NCBI GenBank assembly: GCA_012719015.1
Contig: JAAYBE010000050.1
Span: 1-5,044, forward strand
Length of the DNA stretch: 5,044 nucleotides
Reading direction: 5' to 3'
From: Actinomycetota bacterium
GTDB taxonomy: Bacteria > Actinomycetota > Thermoleophilia > UBA2241
Shown here piece by piece: positions 1-4,930 of the stretch (positions are counted from its first letter, which is position 1; every line of letters begins with the position of its first letter). The notes beneath the pieces are model-generated. The model made no database searches. It was given only the letters and a program-made list of their open reading frames with translations, and had not been told where the DNA came from. The position numbers were made by a program, and so were the translations under genes.

Positions 1-33
1 CGCGGGGCGCCCCGGGCGGGGGTCTCGCAGGCG

Positions 34-573
34 TCAGTCGACGAGGACCAGGGCGAAGAAGCGGTACTCGTCGTCCTCGTGACGCACCACCTCGATGGTG
101 CGCCCGGCGTTGCGCGCGGTGGCGAAGACGTCCACGCCGCAGCCCTCGATGGAGGGGCGGGCGTGCTCGGGCGTGGGGCACTCCGCACCTTGCGCGCAGG
201 CGTCGCACAGCTCGCACGGCGCGGCGCCCATCGACCACGCCCTGTAGTAGCCGGCGAGGAAGAGGTCACGCTCGAGCGCCAGGGCCACGTCGTTGAGGGC
301 GCGCGCCGCCTGGCTGCTGCGCTCTCTGCCGACGAGGGGTCCGACCTCGAGGAGGATGGCCCGGGTGTACTCCGACAGCAGGCGTTCGGTGACGGAGACC
401 GCGGGCAGGTTCGGCGGGCACGTCCTGCGCTCGCCGACCGCGTAGCAGCCGAAGAGGCACTTCATGCGCACCCACTCCGCGACGACCACGGCGCCCGCAT
501 CCAGCGGCGTGGCCGCGTCGGCGCCGAGCTGGAGCGCCCGTCGGCGCCACTGATCGGGGCCCGAGAGCTCCAT
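34..573 (-). CDS. DUF2284 family cysteine-rich putative metal-binding protein
   Basis: A 179-residue protein whose cysteine pattern matches the DUF2284 family of predicted metal-binding proteins. Its biochemical role is not established. Visible motifs are KCLFGC (Cys39 and Cys43), RRTCPPN (Cys52), the cluster CELCDACAQGAEC (Cys120, 123, 126 and 132), and ARPSIEGCGVDV (Cys145). The PCxLCxxC...ARPS.E.CG.DV block is the family signature as I know it, and the spacing would suit an Fe-S or zinc site (inference). No signal peptide or membrane segment is seen, so it is probably cytoplasmic. The ATG at 573 is chosen because it lies 2 bases after the upstream stop and has a good Shine-Dalgarno. The same frame stays open far upstream, but that part only shadows the PAP2-HAD gene. 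It is the last gene of the phosphatase operon and is probably translationally coupled. The family call is firm and the function is unknown. Confidence 0.9.
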   Translation of the reverse strand: MELSGPDQWRRRALQLGADAATPLDAGAVVVAEWVRMKCLFGCYAVGERRTCPPNLPAVSVTERLLSEYTRAILLEVGPLVGRERSSQAARALNDVALALERDLFLAGYYRAWSMGAAPCELCDACAQGAECPTPEHARPSIEGCGVDVFATARNAGRTIEVVRHEDDEYRFFALVLVD

Positions 574-575
574 GA

Positions 576-1982
576 CTACCCCCTCATCTGGTCCGGCCGG
601 GCCGGTCTGCGGTCGACGGTGACCGCTGCGGTCGCCTCGTCCGCGCCGCCCGGGAAGGCGGCCGCCGCCGAGGCGGCGGAGTCCTCGGCCGCCGCCGCGG
701 CGCGCAGGTCCCTGGCGGCGGCCGCCGCCGCCTCGGCTGCCGCCTCCTCCTCCCGCCGCCGTCCGCGCCGGCGGAGCCGGGCCTTGTCTCCGGCCAGACG
801 GTCGACGGCGCCGGGCAGTTCCTTGAGTCTGCGGATCACCGCGTCCGGCGGTCGCTTCCCCTCGGGGAAGGCGCGTTTGGTGGGGTTGTACCAGATGGTG
901 CGCATGCCTGCCCTCTGTGCCCCGCCGATGTCGTTGCTCGTGCCGTCGCCGACCATGACCGCGCGTCGTGGGTCGAGTGGAACGCCGCCCGAGCCCTCGC
1001 GCAGGAGCGCCGTGCGGTAGAACGCGTAGTTGGGCTTGCGGTCGCCCACGTCGGCGGAGCTGACCACGTCCTCGATATGCTCGTCGAGGCCCACGCGGGC
1101 GAGTGCGAGACGGACGTCCGGAGCAGGAGAATCGTCGGCGTTGGTGGCGACGACCAGGCGGTAACGGGCCGCCAGGCGCGCCAGCGCCTCTGCGGCGCCC
1201 GCCTCGGCCTCCACGGTCTCCCAGTCCTTCATCGGCCCTTCGCGCAGACCGGGGTCGACCATCAGGGTGTTGCCCCAGTCGAGGAAGACGACGTCGATGC
1301 CCCGATCGCCACGGTCGTCGGCCCGGCCCTCGATCTCCTCCGCAGCCTCCTGGGGCTGGGGCCAGGGCGTGACCGCACGGACCGCCATGGCGACGGCGGA
1401 ACCAAGGGCGAGGCCGGCGATCACGTCCGACGGCCAATGGACGCCCAGGTACACGCGCGAGAGCGCCATGAGCAGGGCCGCGACTCCCGCCGCTGCAGTC
1501 GCCGGCCAGCGCCATCGCGTACGCCAGGCCACGACCGCCAGGGCCGTCACCGCAGCCGTGGTCGTGGTCGTGTGTCCACTGGGGAAGGCATACACGGCGG
1601 GCGTCACATCGGACGAGCCCGGGGGCTCCCTCGAGAAGACCAGCTTGAGCAGCGGGTTGAGGAGCAACGCCGCTCCGATCGTGAGGGCGGTGTAGACCGC
1701 CTGCGCCATGCGGCCGGACCACCACAGCCCGCCGACGACCGCCGCGACGAGGATGGACAGGAGCCACCACGTGTCGAGCCGGTCCAGCGTCCTGGCGCCG
1801 TCTATCAGGGGCGGGCGGCGTCGCCCGGCGAGCAGGTTGACGACCCGCTCGTCGACGCCGTCCAGGGCACCGCTCCGCATGAGGACCGCGACCAGCGCGA
1901 ACACCGCCAGCCCCGTCGCGGCCGCGATCAGGAAGCGGCGGCGCTCCGGCGTGACCCGGGGTGTGCGCTCAGCATCCGGCAC
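576..1982 (-). CDS. PAP2 membrane phosphatase fused to a C-terminal HAD hydrolase domain
   Basis: A 468-residue two-domain protein. Residues 1-205 form a six-helix PAP2 (type 2 phosphatidic acid phosphatase) membrane domain, with helices near 17-36, 71-88, 93-112, 138-153, 158-174 and 185-203. PSGH is at 134-137 and SR-x5-H-x3-D at Ser175, Arg176, His182 and Asp186. These are catalytic motifs of enzymes that dephosphorylate lipid phosphates outside the membrane. Motif 1 is unusual: Lys113-x6-Pro120-Pro121 replaces the usual K-x6-RP. An acidic linker (about 206-228) leads to a HAD domain (229-395) with DWGNT (Asp235), Thr280-Asn281, Lys316 and GDGTSND (345-351). Six helices would place this domain in the cytoplasm. 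The tail (about 397-450) is Arg/Glu/Ala-rich low complexity. The start is a GTG overlapping the upstream HAD gene by 14 bases; its Shine-Dalgarno is weak. No in-frame ATG, GTG or TTG lies in the linker, so a true fusion is likely. Substrates are unknown. Confidence 0.88.
   Translation of the reverse strand: MPDAERTPRVTPERRRFLIAAATGLAVFALVAVLMRSGALDGVDERVVNLLAGRRRPPLIDGARTLDRLDTWWLLSILVAAVVGGLWWSGRMAQAVYTALTIGAALLLNPLLKLVFSREPPGSSDVTPAVYAFPSGHTTTTTAAVTALAVVAWRTRWRWPATAAAGVAALLMALSRVYLGVHWPSDVIAGLALGSAVAMAVRAVTPWPQPQEAAEEIEGRADDRGDRGIDVVFLDWGNTLMVDPGLREGPMKDWETVEAEAGAAEALARLAARYRLVVATNADDSPAPDVRLALARVGLDEHIEDVVSSADVGDRKPNYAFYRTALLREGSGGVPLDPRRAVMVGDGTSNDIGGAQRAGMRTIWYNPTKRAFPEGKRPPDAVIRRLKELPGAVDRLAGDKARLRRRGRRREEEAAAEAAAAAARDLRAAAAAEDSAASAAAAFPGGADEATAAVTVDRRPARPDQMRG
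579..585 (-). promoter_or_regulatory. Ribosome binding site of the DUF2284 gene
   Basis: On the minus strand GAGGGGG lies 5 bases upstream of the ATG at 573. It sits inside the last codons of the PAP2-HAD gene, whose TAG stop is at 578-576. The arrangement GAGGGGG-TAGTC-ATG suggests termination-reinitiation coupling, and it decides the start of the DUF2284 gene. Confidence 0.7.
655..788 (-). repeat. GCC/GGC-rich low-complexity tract encoding an Ala/Arg/Glu tail
   Basis: The tract has runs of GCC and GGC triplets with short imperfect palindromes. On the minus strand it encodes an Arg-rich patch followed by Glu- and Ala-runs, at residues about 399-443 of the PAP2-HAD protein. It behaves as in-frame coding low complexity and not as a precise tandem array, since no fixed unit longer than the triplet repeats. 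A long charged or alanine helix is the likely protein outcome (inference). Confidence 0.6.
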
Positions 1983-2703
1983 AGATGAGGCTGCCGAGCG
2001 CCTGCGGCAGGTCTTCGAAGTGGCTGACGAGGACGTCGCCGGTGGACCGTGCCGCGTCCCTGTTGTTCGCGCCGACGAAGTGCACCGCCATCATCCCCGC
2101 CCCCTGGGCTCCGGCGATGTCGGTGCGCTGGATGTCGCCGACGTGGGCCGCCTCTCCCGGCCGCACGCCGAGCTCCTCGAGGACGTGGATGAACACCCGG
2201 GCGTCGGGCTTGCTCATCCCGTGCTCGTCGGAGAAATAGGCGTAGGCGAAGTGGCCCAGGAGGCCGTGGTGGTCGAGCAGGCGCCGCAACACGGAGCCCG
2301 GCGAGTATCCGGTGTCGCAGATGATGGCGAGCCGGTAGCGCTCCGCCAGGCCGGGCATGGTGTAGACGCAGCCGGGCATCGGTTCGGGCGGCAGTTCCAG
2401 GACGAGGCGCTCGAAGCGGTCGACGAGCGGCCCCGCCGACTCGTCCGGGAGGCGGACGCCGAGCGAGGCCAGGATGGCGTCGACGAGCTCGGCGCAGCGC
2501 GGCGTCCGGTGTTCCCGCACCCAGACGGAGTCGAAGTAGTCCCAGCTCGCACGCAGGGCATCGCTCAGCGCCTGGTCGGTGAAGTGGTGGCCTGACTGGG
2601 CGAGTGTCTCGGCGAGCACGGCGCCGCGGAGCTTCTCGCGCTCGGCGCCGCGCGTGTCCACGAACAGGGTGCTCCAGAAATCGAACGTGACCGCCCTCAG
2701 CAT
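1969..2703 (-). CDS. HAD-superfamily hydrolase (HAD-IA type)
   Basis: A soluble 244-residue protein with the haloacid dehalogenase fold, a family that includes phosphatases, phosphonatases and dehalogenases. Motif I is FDFWSTLF with nucleophile Asp8. The residue two places on is Trp10 instead of the usual Asp; DFW(G/S)T is a recurring natural variant. Motif II is CDTGYSP (Thr131), motif III is Lys165 in MSKPDARVF, and motif IV is GDIQRTDIAGAQGAGM (Asp190 and Asp195). A helical cap domain fills about residues 15-110. The ATG at 2703 is preferred because family members begin a few residues before the DFDFW strand and because a -10 box sits at the leaderless distance. An in-frame ATG at 2790 with a GAGGT upstream would add 29 Arg/Pro-rich residues and is less likely. 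It is the first gene of the operon with PAP2-HAD and DUF2284. The substrate cannot be predicted. Confidence 0.9.
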   Translation of the reverse strand: MLRAVTFDFWSTLFVDTRGAEREKLRGAVLAETLAQSGHHFTDQALSDALRASWDYFDSVWVREHRTPRCAELVDAILASLGVRLPDESAGPLVDRFERLVLELPPEPMPGCVYTMPGLAERYRLAIICDTGYSPGSVLRRLLDHHGLLGHFAYAYFSDEHGMSKPDARVFIHVLEELGVRPGEAAHVGDIQRTDIAGAQGAGMMAVHFVGANNRDAARSTGDVLVSHFEDLPQALGSLICAGC

Positions 2704-2709
2704 GAGCCT

Positions 2710-2715
2710 AGGGTA
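2710..2715 (-). promoter_or_regulatory. -10 box of a probable leaderless promoter for the HAD operon
   Basis: TACCCT on the minus strand fits the TANNNT consensus of high-GC Gram-positive bacteria. It ends 6 bases before the ATG at 2703, which would put the transcript start at the A of the start codon. No Shine-Dalgarno lies in this interval, which agrees with leaderless translation. No recognisable -35 box is seen. Confidence 0.5.
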
Positions 2716-2758
2716 CCAGAGGCGTGAGCGCGCGGCCGAGCCCGGGCGGCGGATCACG

Positions 2759-2776
2759 GCGCGATCGGGATCGCGC
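2759..2776. repeat. Interrupted palindrome between the zinc-ribbon and HAD genes
   Basis: GCGCGATC, a 2-base spacer, then GATCGCGC form a perfect 8-base inverted repeat. It lies 38 bases past the zinc-ribbon stop and about 44 bases upstream of the HAD -10 box. It could be an operator for the HAD operon or a short hairpin ending the zinc-ribbon transcript. No T-run follows on the minus strand. GC-rich sequence makes chance palindromes common, so the role is open. Confidence 0.4.
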
Positions 2777-2814
2777 GGTGAGTCCGGCATCCGACCTCGA
2801 CTGGCGGGGCCGGG

Positions 2815-3033
2815 TTACGAGGTCGCGGCCCGGCTCTTCGCCCGCCGGTGCTCGGCGGGCGTCCTCTCGCGGGCCACCAACACGGGGGGAGCCGGGCGCT
2901 GCACGGTCACGAGGTTGAGGTCGATGCTTCCGCAGGCAGGGCACATGAGCGTCCTCACGTCGAGCGGCGCTCCCTCCGGCGTGCGGAAGCGGTGGTGGCA
3001 CTGGCCACACTGGTACTCGCTGCTCCCGGACAT
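2815..3033 (-). CDS. Small zinc-ribbon protein, function unknown
   Basis: A 72-residue protein with two CxxC knuckles, Cys9-x2-Cys12 (YQCGQCHHRF) and Cys31-x2-Cys34 (LMCPACGSIDL), separated by 18 residues. This is the layout of a zinc ribbon or rubredoxin-like fold, and it loosely resembles small FmdB-type ribbons. The C-terminal third (about 46-72) is Pro/Arg/Ala-rich, basic and probably disordered. There is no membrane segment. The ATG at 3033 is selected by a very good Shine-Dalgarno; the open frame upstream of it runs antisense to the transporter gene and shows no family features. It is divergent from the cation diffusion facilitator gene and upstream of the HAD operon in the same orientation, with 111 bases between them. 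Such proteins may bind nucleic acid or partner proteins, but nothing here says which. Confidence 0.8.
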   Translation of the reverse strand: MSGSSEYQCGQCHHRFRTPEGAPLDVRTLMCPACGSIDLNLVTVQRPAPPVLVARERTPAEHRRAKSRAATS

Positions 3034-3039
3034 CGTGGT

Positions 3040-3046
3040 CCTCCCT
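3040..3046 (-). promoter_or_regulatory. Strong ribosome binding site of the zinc-ribbon gene
   Basis: AGGGAGG on the minus strand lies 6 bases upstream of the ATG at 3033. This is the best Shine-Dalgarno in the window and fixes the start of this small gene. It contrasts with the absence of any such site in front of the divergent transporter gene. Confidence 0.75.
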
Positions 3047-3064
3047 TCAAGAAGCCACACGGAG

Positions 3065-3070
3065 TTTGTA
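3065..3070 (-). promoter_or_regulatory. Weak candidate -10 box for the zinc-ribbon gene
   Basis: TACAAA on the minus strand would give a leader of about 25 bases that includes the Shine-Dalgarno. It does not fit TANNNT at the last position, and no clear -35 is seen. It is the best candidate in the divergent spacer for this direction, but it is weak. Confidence 0.25.
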
Positions 3071-3111
3071 CCCGGAATCCCCATTAGTCGTTCGGGCGAA
3101 GACCCGGATTC
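3070..3111. repeat. Near-perfect 10-base direct repeat in the divergent spacer
   Basis: ACCCGGAATC (3070-3079) and ACCCGGATTC (3102-3111) differ at one base, with starts 32 bases apart, close to three helical turns. One copy borders the candidate zinc-ribbon promoter and the other covers the expected -35 position of the transporter promoter. This is a plausible operator pair, but chance is not excluded. Confidence 0.4.
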
Positions 3112-3127
3112 TCCTTCCGTCGTTCTG

Positions 3128-3133
3128 TAGACT
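3128..3133 (+). promoter_or_regulatory. -10 box of a probable leaderless promoter for the cation transporter
   Basis: TAGACT fits TANNNT and ends 6 bases before the ATG at 3140, so transcription would begin at the start codon itself. No purine-rich Shine-Dalgarno is present in the preceding 15 bases. The geometry is identical to that of the HAD gene. No -35 consensus is evident. Confidence 0.55.
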
Positions 3134-3139
3134 GCGTTC

Positions 3140-4081
3140 ATGGCGGCGGAATCGAAGAAGGCGGTCGTCGCGGCGATCGTCGGCAACCTGGCCATCGCGA
3201 CGGTCAAGTTCGTCGCCGCGGCCATGACGGGCAGCTCCGCGATGATCAGCGAGGGCATCCACTCCGTGGTGGATACCGGCAACGGTGGGCTGCTGTATCA
3301 CGGGCTCAAGCGGGGCGCGCGGCCCGCCGACGAGCACCACCCGTTCGGTCACGGCGGGGAGGTCTACTTCTGGAGCCTCATCGTCGCCGTGAGCATCTTC
3401 GGCATCGGCGGAGGCATGTCCATCTACGAGGGCATCAGCCACATCCGGCACCCCGCCAGCCTCACGGACCCCACCATCAACTACGTCGTGCTGGCGGTCG
3501 CCGCGTGCTTCGAGGCCTACTCGTTCAGCGTCGCCTGGGGCGTGTTCCGCAAGACGAAGGGAGCCCGGCGGACGTTCTCCGCCATCCATCACGGCAAGGA
3601 CCCGAGCCTCTTCACGGTGCTCTTCGAGGACACTGTGGCGCTGCTCGGCCTGGCCGTCGCCTTCGTCGGCATCTTCCTGAGCCATCGGCTCGAGGCGCCG
3701 GCGCTCGACGGCCTGGCCTCGATCGTCATCGGCGGCATCCTGGCGCTCGCGGCTCTCTGGCTCGCGTACGAGAGTCGCAGCCTGCTGGTGGGTGAGGCGG
3801 CGGACCCGGAGATGGTCGCCGCCATCCGCGACATCGTGCTCGAGGACCCGGGCGTGACCGGGGTGGGTCCGGTGCTGACCATGCATCTCGGCCCCGAGGA
3901 CGTGCTGCTCAACCTCGAGGTCGTCTTCACGCCGGGCCTGCCCGCCGAGGAGATCCACGCCGCCGTGCACCGGATCGAGAGGCGCATCAACGGGCCGTAT
4001 CCTGAGGTGAGCCGTATCTTCATCGAGGTGGAGGCGCTGGGTGGCGGTCCCCGGACGGGCGTGCGGGCACCCGGCGCCTGA
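3140..4081 (+). CDS. Cation diffusion facilitator (CDF) family transporter
   Basis: A 313-residue inner-membrane protein of the CDF family, which exports Zn2+ or similar divalent metals in exchange for protons. Six hydrophobic segments lie near 9-29, 34-56, 77-97, 114-135, 157-180 and 191-210, followed by a cytoplasmic domain (about 215-300) with the fold expected of CDF C-termini. Site-A ligands in helix 2 are His41 and Asp45 (GIHSVVDTGN). HHPFGHG (66-72) and YFWSL follow. In helix 5 the sequence is VLFEDTVALLG: Asp164 is kept, but the partner position four residues earlier is Val160, with Glu163 adjacent. DPSL...LFEDT together with YFWSLIVAVS...YEGI resembles the group related to SLC30A9 (from memory, not a search). 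The ATG at 3140 is set by the leaderless -10 and by family length. It is divergent from the zinc-ribbon gene. The transported metal is uncertain, with zinc, iron and manganese all possible. Confidence 0.93.
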   Translation: MAAESKKAVVAAIVGNLAIATVKFVAAAMTGSSAMISEGIHSVVDTGNGGLLYHGLKRGARPADEHHPFGHGGEVYFWSLIVAVSIFGIGGGMSIYEGISHIRHPASLTDPTINYVVLAVAACFEAYSFSVAWGVFRKTKGARRTFSAIHHGKDPSLFTVLFEDTVALLGLAVAFVGIFLSHRLEAPALDGLASIVIGGILALAALWLAYESRSLLVGEAADPEMVAAIRDIVLEDPGVTGVGPVLTMHLGPEDVLLNLEVVFTPGLPAEEIHAAVHRIERRINGPYPEVSRIFIEVEALGGGPRTGVRAPGA

Positions 4082-4090
4082 GCCGCGGCC

Positions 4091-4137
4091 GGCGGACGGG
4101 AGCGGACCGTACCTGCGTCCAGGTGCTCCGTCCCGCC
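4091..4137 (+). terminator. Possible hairpin terminator after the cation transporter
   Basis: Arms 4091-4103 and 4125-4137 pair imperfectly as two 5-base blocks, or as a longer stem with single-base bulges. They enclose a perfect inner hairpin, ACCTG (4111-4115) with CAGGT (4120-4124) around a CGTC loop. It begins 9 bases after the stop at 4081. No T-run follows, as is common in high-GC genomes, so the terminator call is tentative. Confidence 0.35.
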
Positions 4138-4145
4138 GCTGCAGG

Positions 4146-4151
4146 TAGGCT
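4146..4151 (+). promoter_or_regulatory. -10 box for the VanZ-family gene
   Basis: TAGGCT fits TANNNT and would start transcription near 4158, giving a leader of about 23 bases. This leader contains the Shine-Dalgarno at 4172-4177, so this gene would be leadered, unlike the transporter before it. No -35 consensus is seen. Confidence 0.45.
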
Positions 4152-4171
4152 CGGCCGTACCACACATCCCC

Positions 4172-4177
4172 GGGAGG
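4172..4177 (+). promoter_or_regulatory. Ribosome binding site of the VanZ-family gene
   Basis: GGGAGG lies 3 bases before the GTG at 4181. The spacing is slightly short, but the core is strong. It supports the GTG start, since no in-frame ATG occurs nearby. Confidence 0.6.
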
Positions 4178-4180
4178 CCC

Positions 4181-4756
4181 GTGCTCACCGGAGTCGTCGT
4201 CATCCCCTTCGCCCTCGCCGCTGCCGTCCTCGCGGGGTGGCGGGCCGCGGGCCGCGGCCGGTCCGCCTTCGTCGTGGCGTCGAGCGTCCTGTTCGTGCTC
4301 TACCTCGGCTGGGTCGTCGCGGCGACGCTCTTCCCGCTCCCGGTGCGGGCGCCGGTCGCAGAGCTGGAGGCGGCCGGCAGGGGCGGCGTGTCGGTCGAGC
4401 TCGTCCCGCTCGCCGGCATCCGGGACGTGCTCGCCCACGGGTCGTCGTCCGTCCGGGCCTGGATCCTGGGCGGCAACGTACTCACCCTGGTCCCCTTCGG
4501 GTTCCTGTTGCCGTTCACGGCGCCGCGCCTTGCCACCTGGCGGCGCATGGCCGTCGCGGCGCTGCTGTTCCCGCTCGGCATCGAGCTCGCGCAGCTCGCG
4601 GTCTCGCTGGCGCTCGGGTACTCGTATCGGGTGACCGAGATCGACGACGTGCTGCTCAACTTCGTCGGCGTGTTGCTCGGGTTCGCCGTCCATCTCGTCG
4701 CGCGGCGCTTCGTCACCGAGCCCCGGGAGGGAGCCGGAGACCCCGTGGGGAACTGA
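4181..4756 (+). CDS. VanZ-family integral membrane protein
   Basis: A 191-residue membrane protein matching the VanZ-like family. Hydrophobic segments lie near 3-20, 29-50, 95-112, 121-141 and 157-176. Family-type motifs are LYLGWVVAATLFPLP (40-54), NVLTLVPFGFLLP (99-111), the helix GIELAQL (133-139), and the loop RVTEIDDVLLNFVG (150-163) with Arg150, Asp155, Asp156 and Asn160. Named members give low-level teicoplanin resistance, but most relatives have no known role, so resistance should not be assumed here. The translation start is a GTG with GGGAGG upstream. The last 15 or so residues are polar and Gly/Pro-rich. The gene has its own -10 box and lies 99 bases after the transporter, with a possible terminator between, so it is probably an independent unit. 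No link in function with the flanking genes is visible. Confidence 0.88.
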   Translation: MLTGVVVIPFALAAAVLAGWRAAGRGRSAFVVASSVLFVLYLGWVVAATLFPLPVRAPVAELEAAGRGGVSVELVPLAGIRDVLAHGSSSVRAWILGGNVLTLVPFGFLLPFTAPRLATWRRMAVAALLFPLGIELAQLAVSLALGYSYRVTEIDDVLLNFVGVLLGFAVHLVARRFVTEPREGAGDPVGN

Positions 4757-4808
4757 CGCGGGGCGGCGTCCGCACGAGGGGGCGGAAGACGAGGTCCGCT
4801 CCACGGAG

Positions 4809-4814
4809 TACACT
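4809..4814 (+). promoter_or_regulatory. -10 box upstream of typA
   Basis: TACACT fits TANNNT and predicts a transcript start near 4820-4821. No TA dinucleotide occurs between 4815 and the typA start, so this is the only candidate of its type for the gene. About 110 bases of leader would result. A GAC-containing segment at 4786-4791 is at best a weak -35. Confidence 0.45.
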
Positions 4815-4820
4815 GGATGA

Positions 4821-4857
4821 CGGTCGCCCGGCCGGCGCGAACCCGGCCGGGCGACCG
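4821..4857 (+). promoter_or_regulatory. Strong hairpin at the predicted 5' end of the typA leader
   Basis: CGGTCGCCCGGCCGG (4821-4835) pairs perfectly over 15 bases with 4843-4857 around the 7-base loop CGCGAAC. It begins almost exactly at the predicted transcript start and 64 bases after the VanZ stop. It could terminate readthrough from the VanZ gene, stabilise the typA mRNA 5' end, or form part of an attenuator. No T-run follows. Confidence 0.6.
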
Positions 4858-4863
4858 GCCGTC

Positions 4864-4896
4864 AGGCGCCGGGCCCGCAAGGCTCTCCCGGCGCCT
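4864..4896 (+). promoter_or_regulatory. Second hairpin in the typA leader
   Basis: AGGCGCCGGG (4864-4873) pairs perfectly over 10 bases with CCCGGCGCCT (4887-4896) around a 13-base loop. The loop contains CTCT (4883-4886), which is complementary to AGAG (4920-4923) in the typA Shine-Dalgarno. The hairpin itself is clear on paper, while any control role is inferred. Confidence 0.55.
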
Positions 4897-4930
4897 TCGT
4901 CCGACTGCCGACCGACGGAAGAGACCGACC

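Noticed and set aside
1..33. GC-rich palindrome (GGGGCGCCCC) after the DUF2284 stop as an operon terminator
   Set aside because: It has no loop and no T-run, and the region is cut by the window edge. It cannot be told from ordinary GC-rich sequence.
655..788. GCC-rich tract as a CRISPR or VNTR array
   Set aside because: There is no fixed repeat-spacer pattern and no repeated unit beyond the triplet. It is in-frame coding low complexity.
79..1020. 313-codon plus-strand open frame
   Set aside because: It is antisense to DUF2284 and PAP2-HAD, with composition typical of a shadow frame and no recognisable motif.
34..1770. 578-codon minus-strand frame containing the DUF2284 gene at its end
   Set aside because: Only the last 179 codons show family motifs. 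The upstream part is a Gly/Arg/Pro-rich shadow of the PAP2-HAD gene in another frame.
1077..1988. 303-codon plus-strand open frame
   Set aside because: It is antisense to the PAP2-HAD gene, Arg-rich and without domain features.
2704..2790. N-terminal extension of the HAD gene to an ATG at 2790
   Set aside because: There is a GAGGT upstream, but the added 29 residues are Arg/Pro-rich and lie before the normal family start, and the leaderless promoter favours 2703. Not fully excluded.
3034..3282. Extension of the zinc-ribbon frame upstream of 3033
   Set aside because: It would run antisense into the transporter gene, and the Shine-Dalgarno at 3040-3046 clearly marks the shorter start.
3047..4813. 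588-codon open frame on the minus strand opposite the CDF and VanZ genes
   Set aside because: Its translation is Arg/Glu/Asp/His-rich without domain motifs, and it is fully antisense to two well-recognised genes. Long antisense frames are expected at this G+C.
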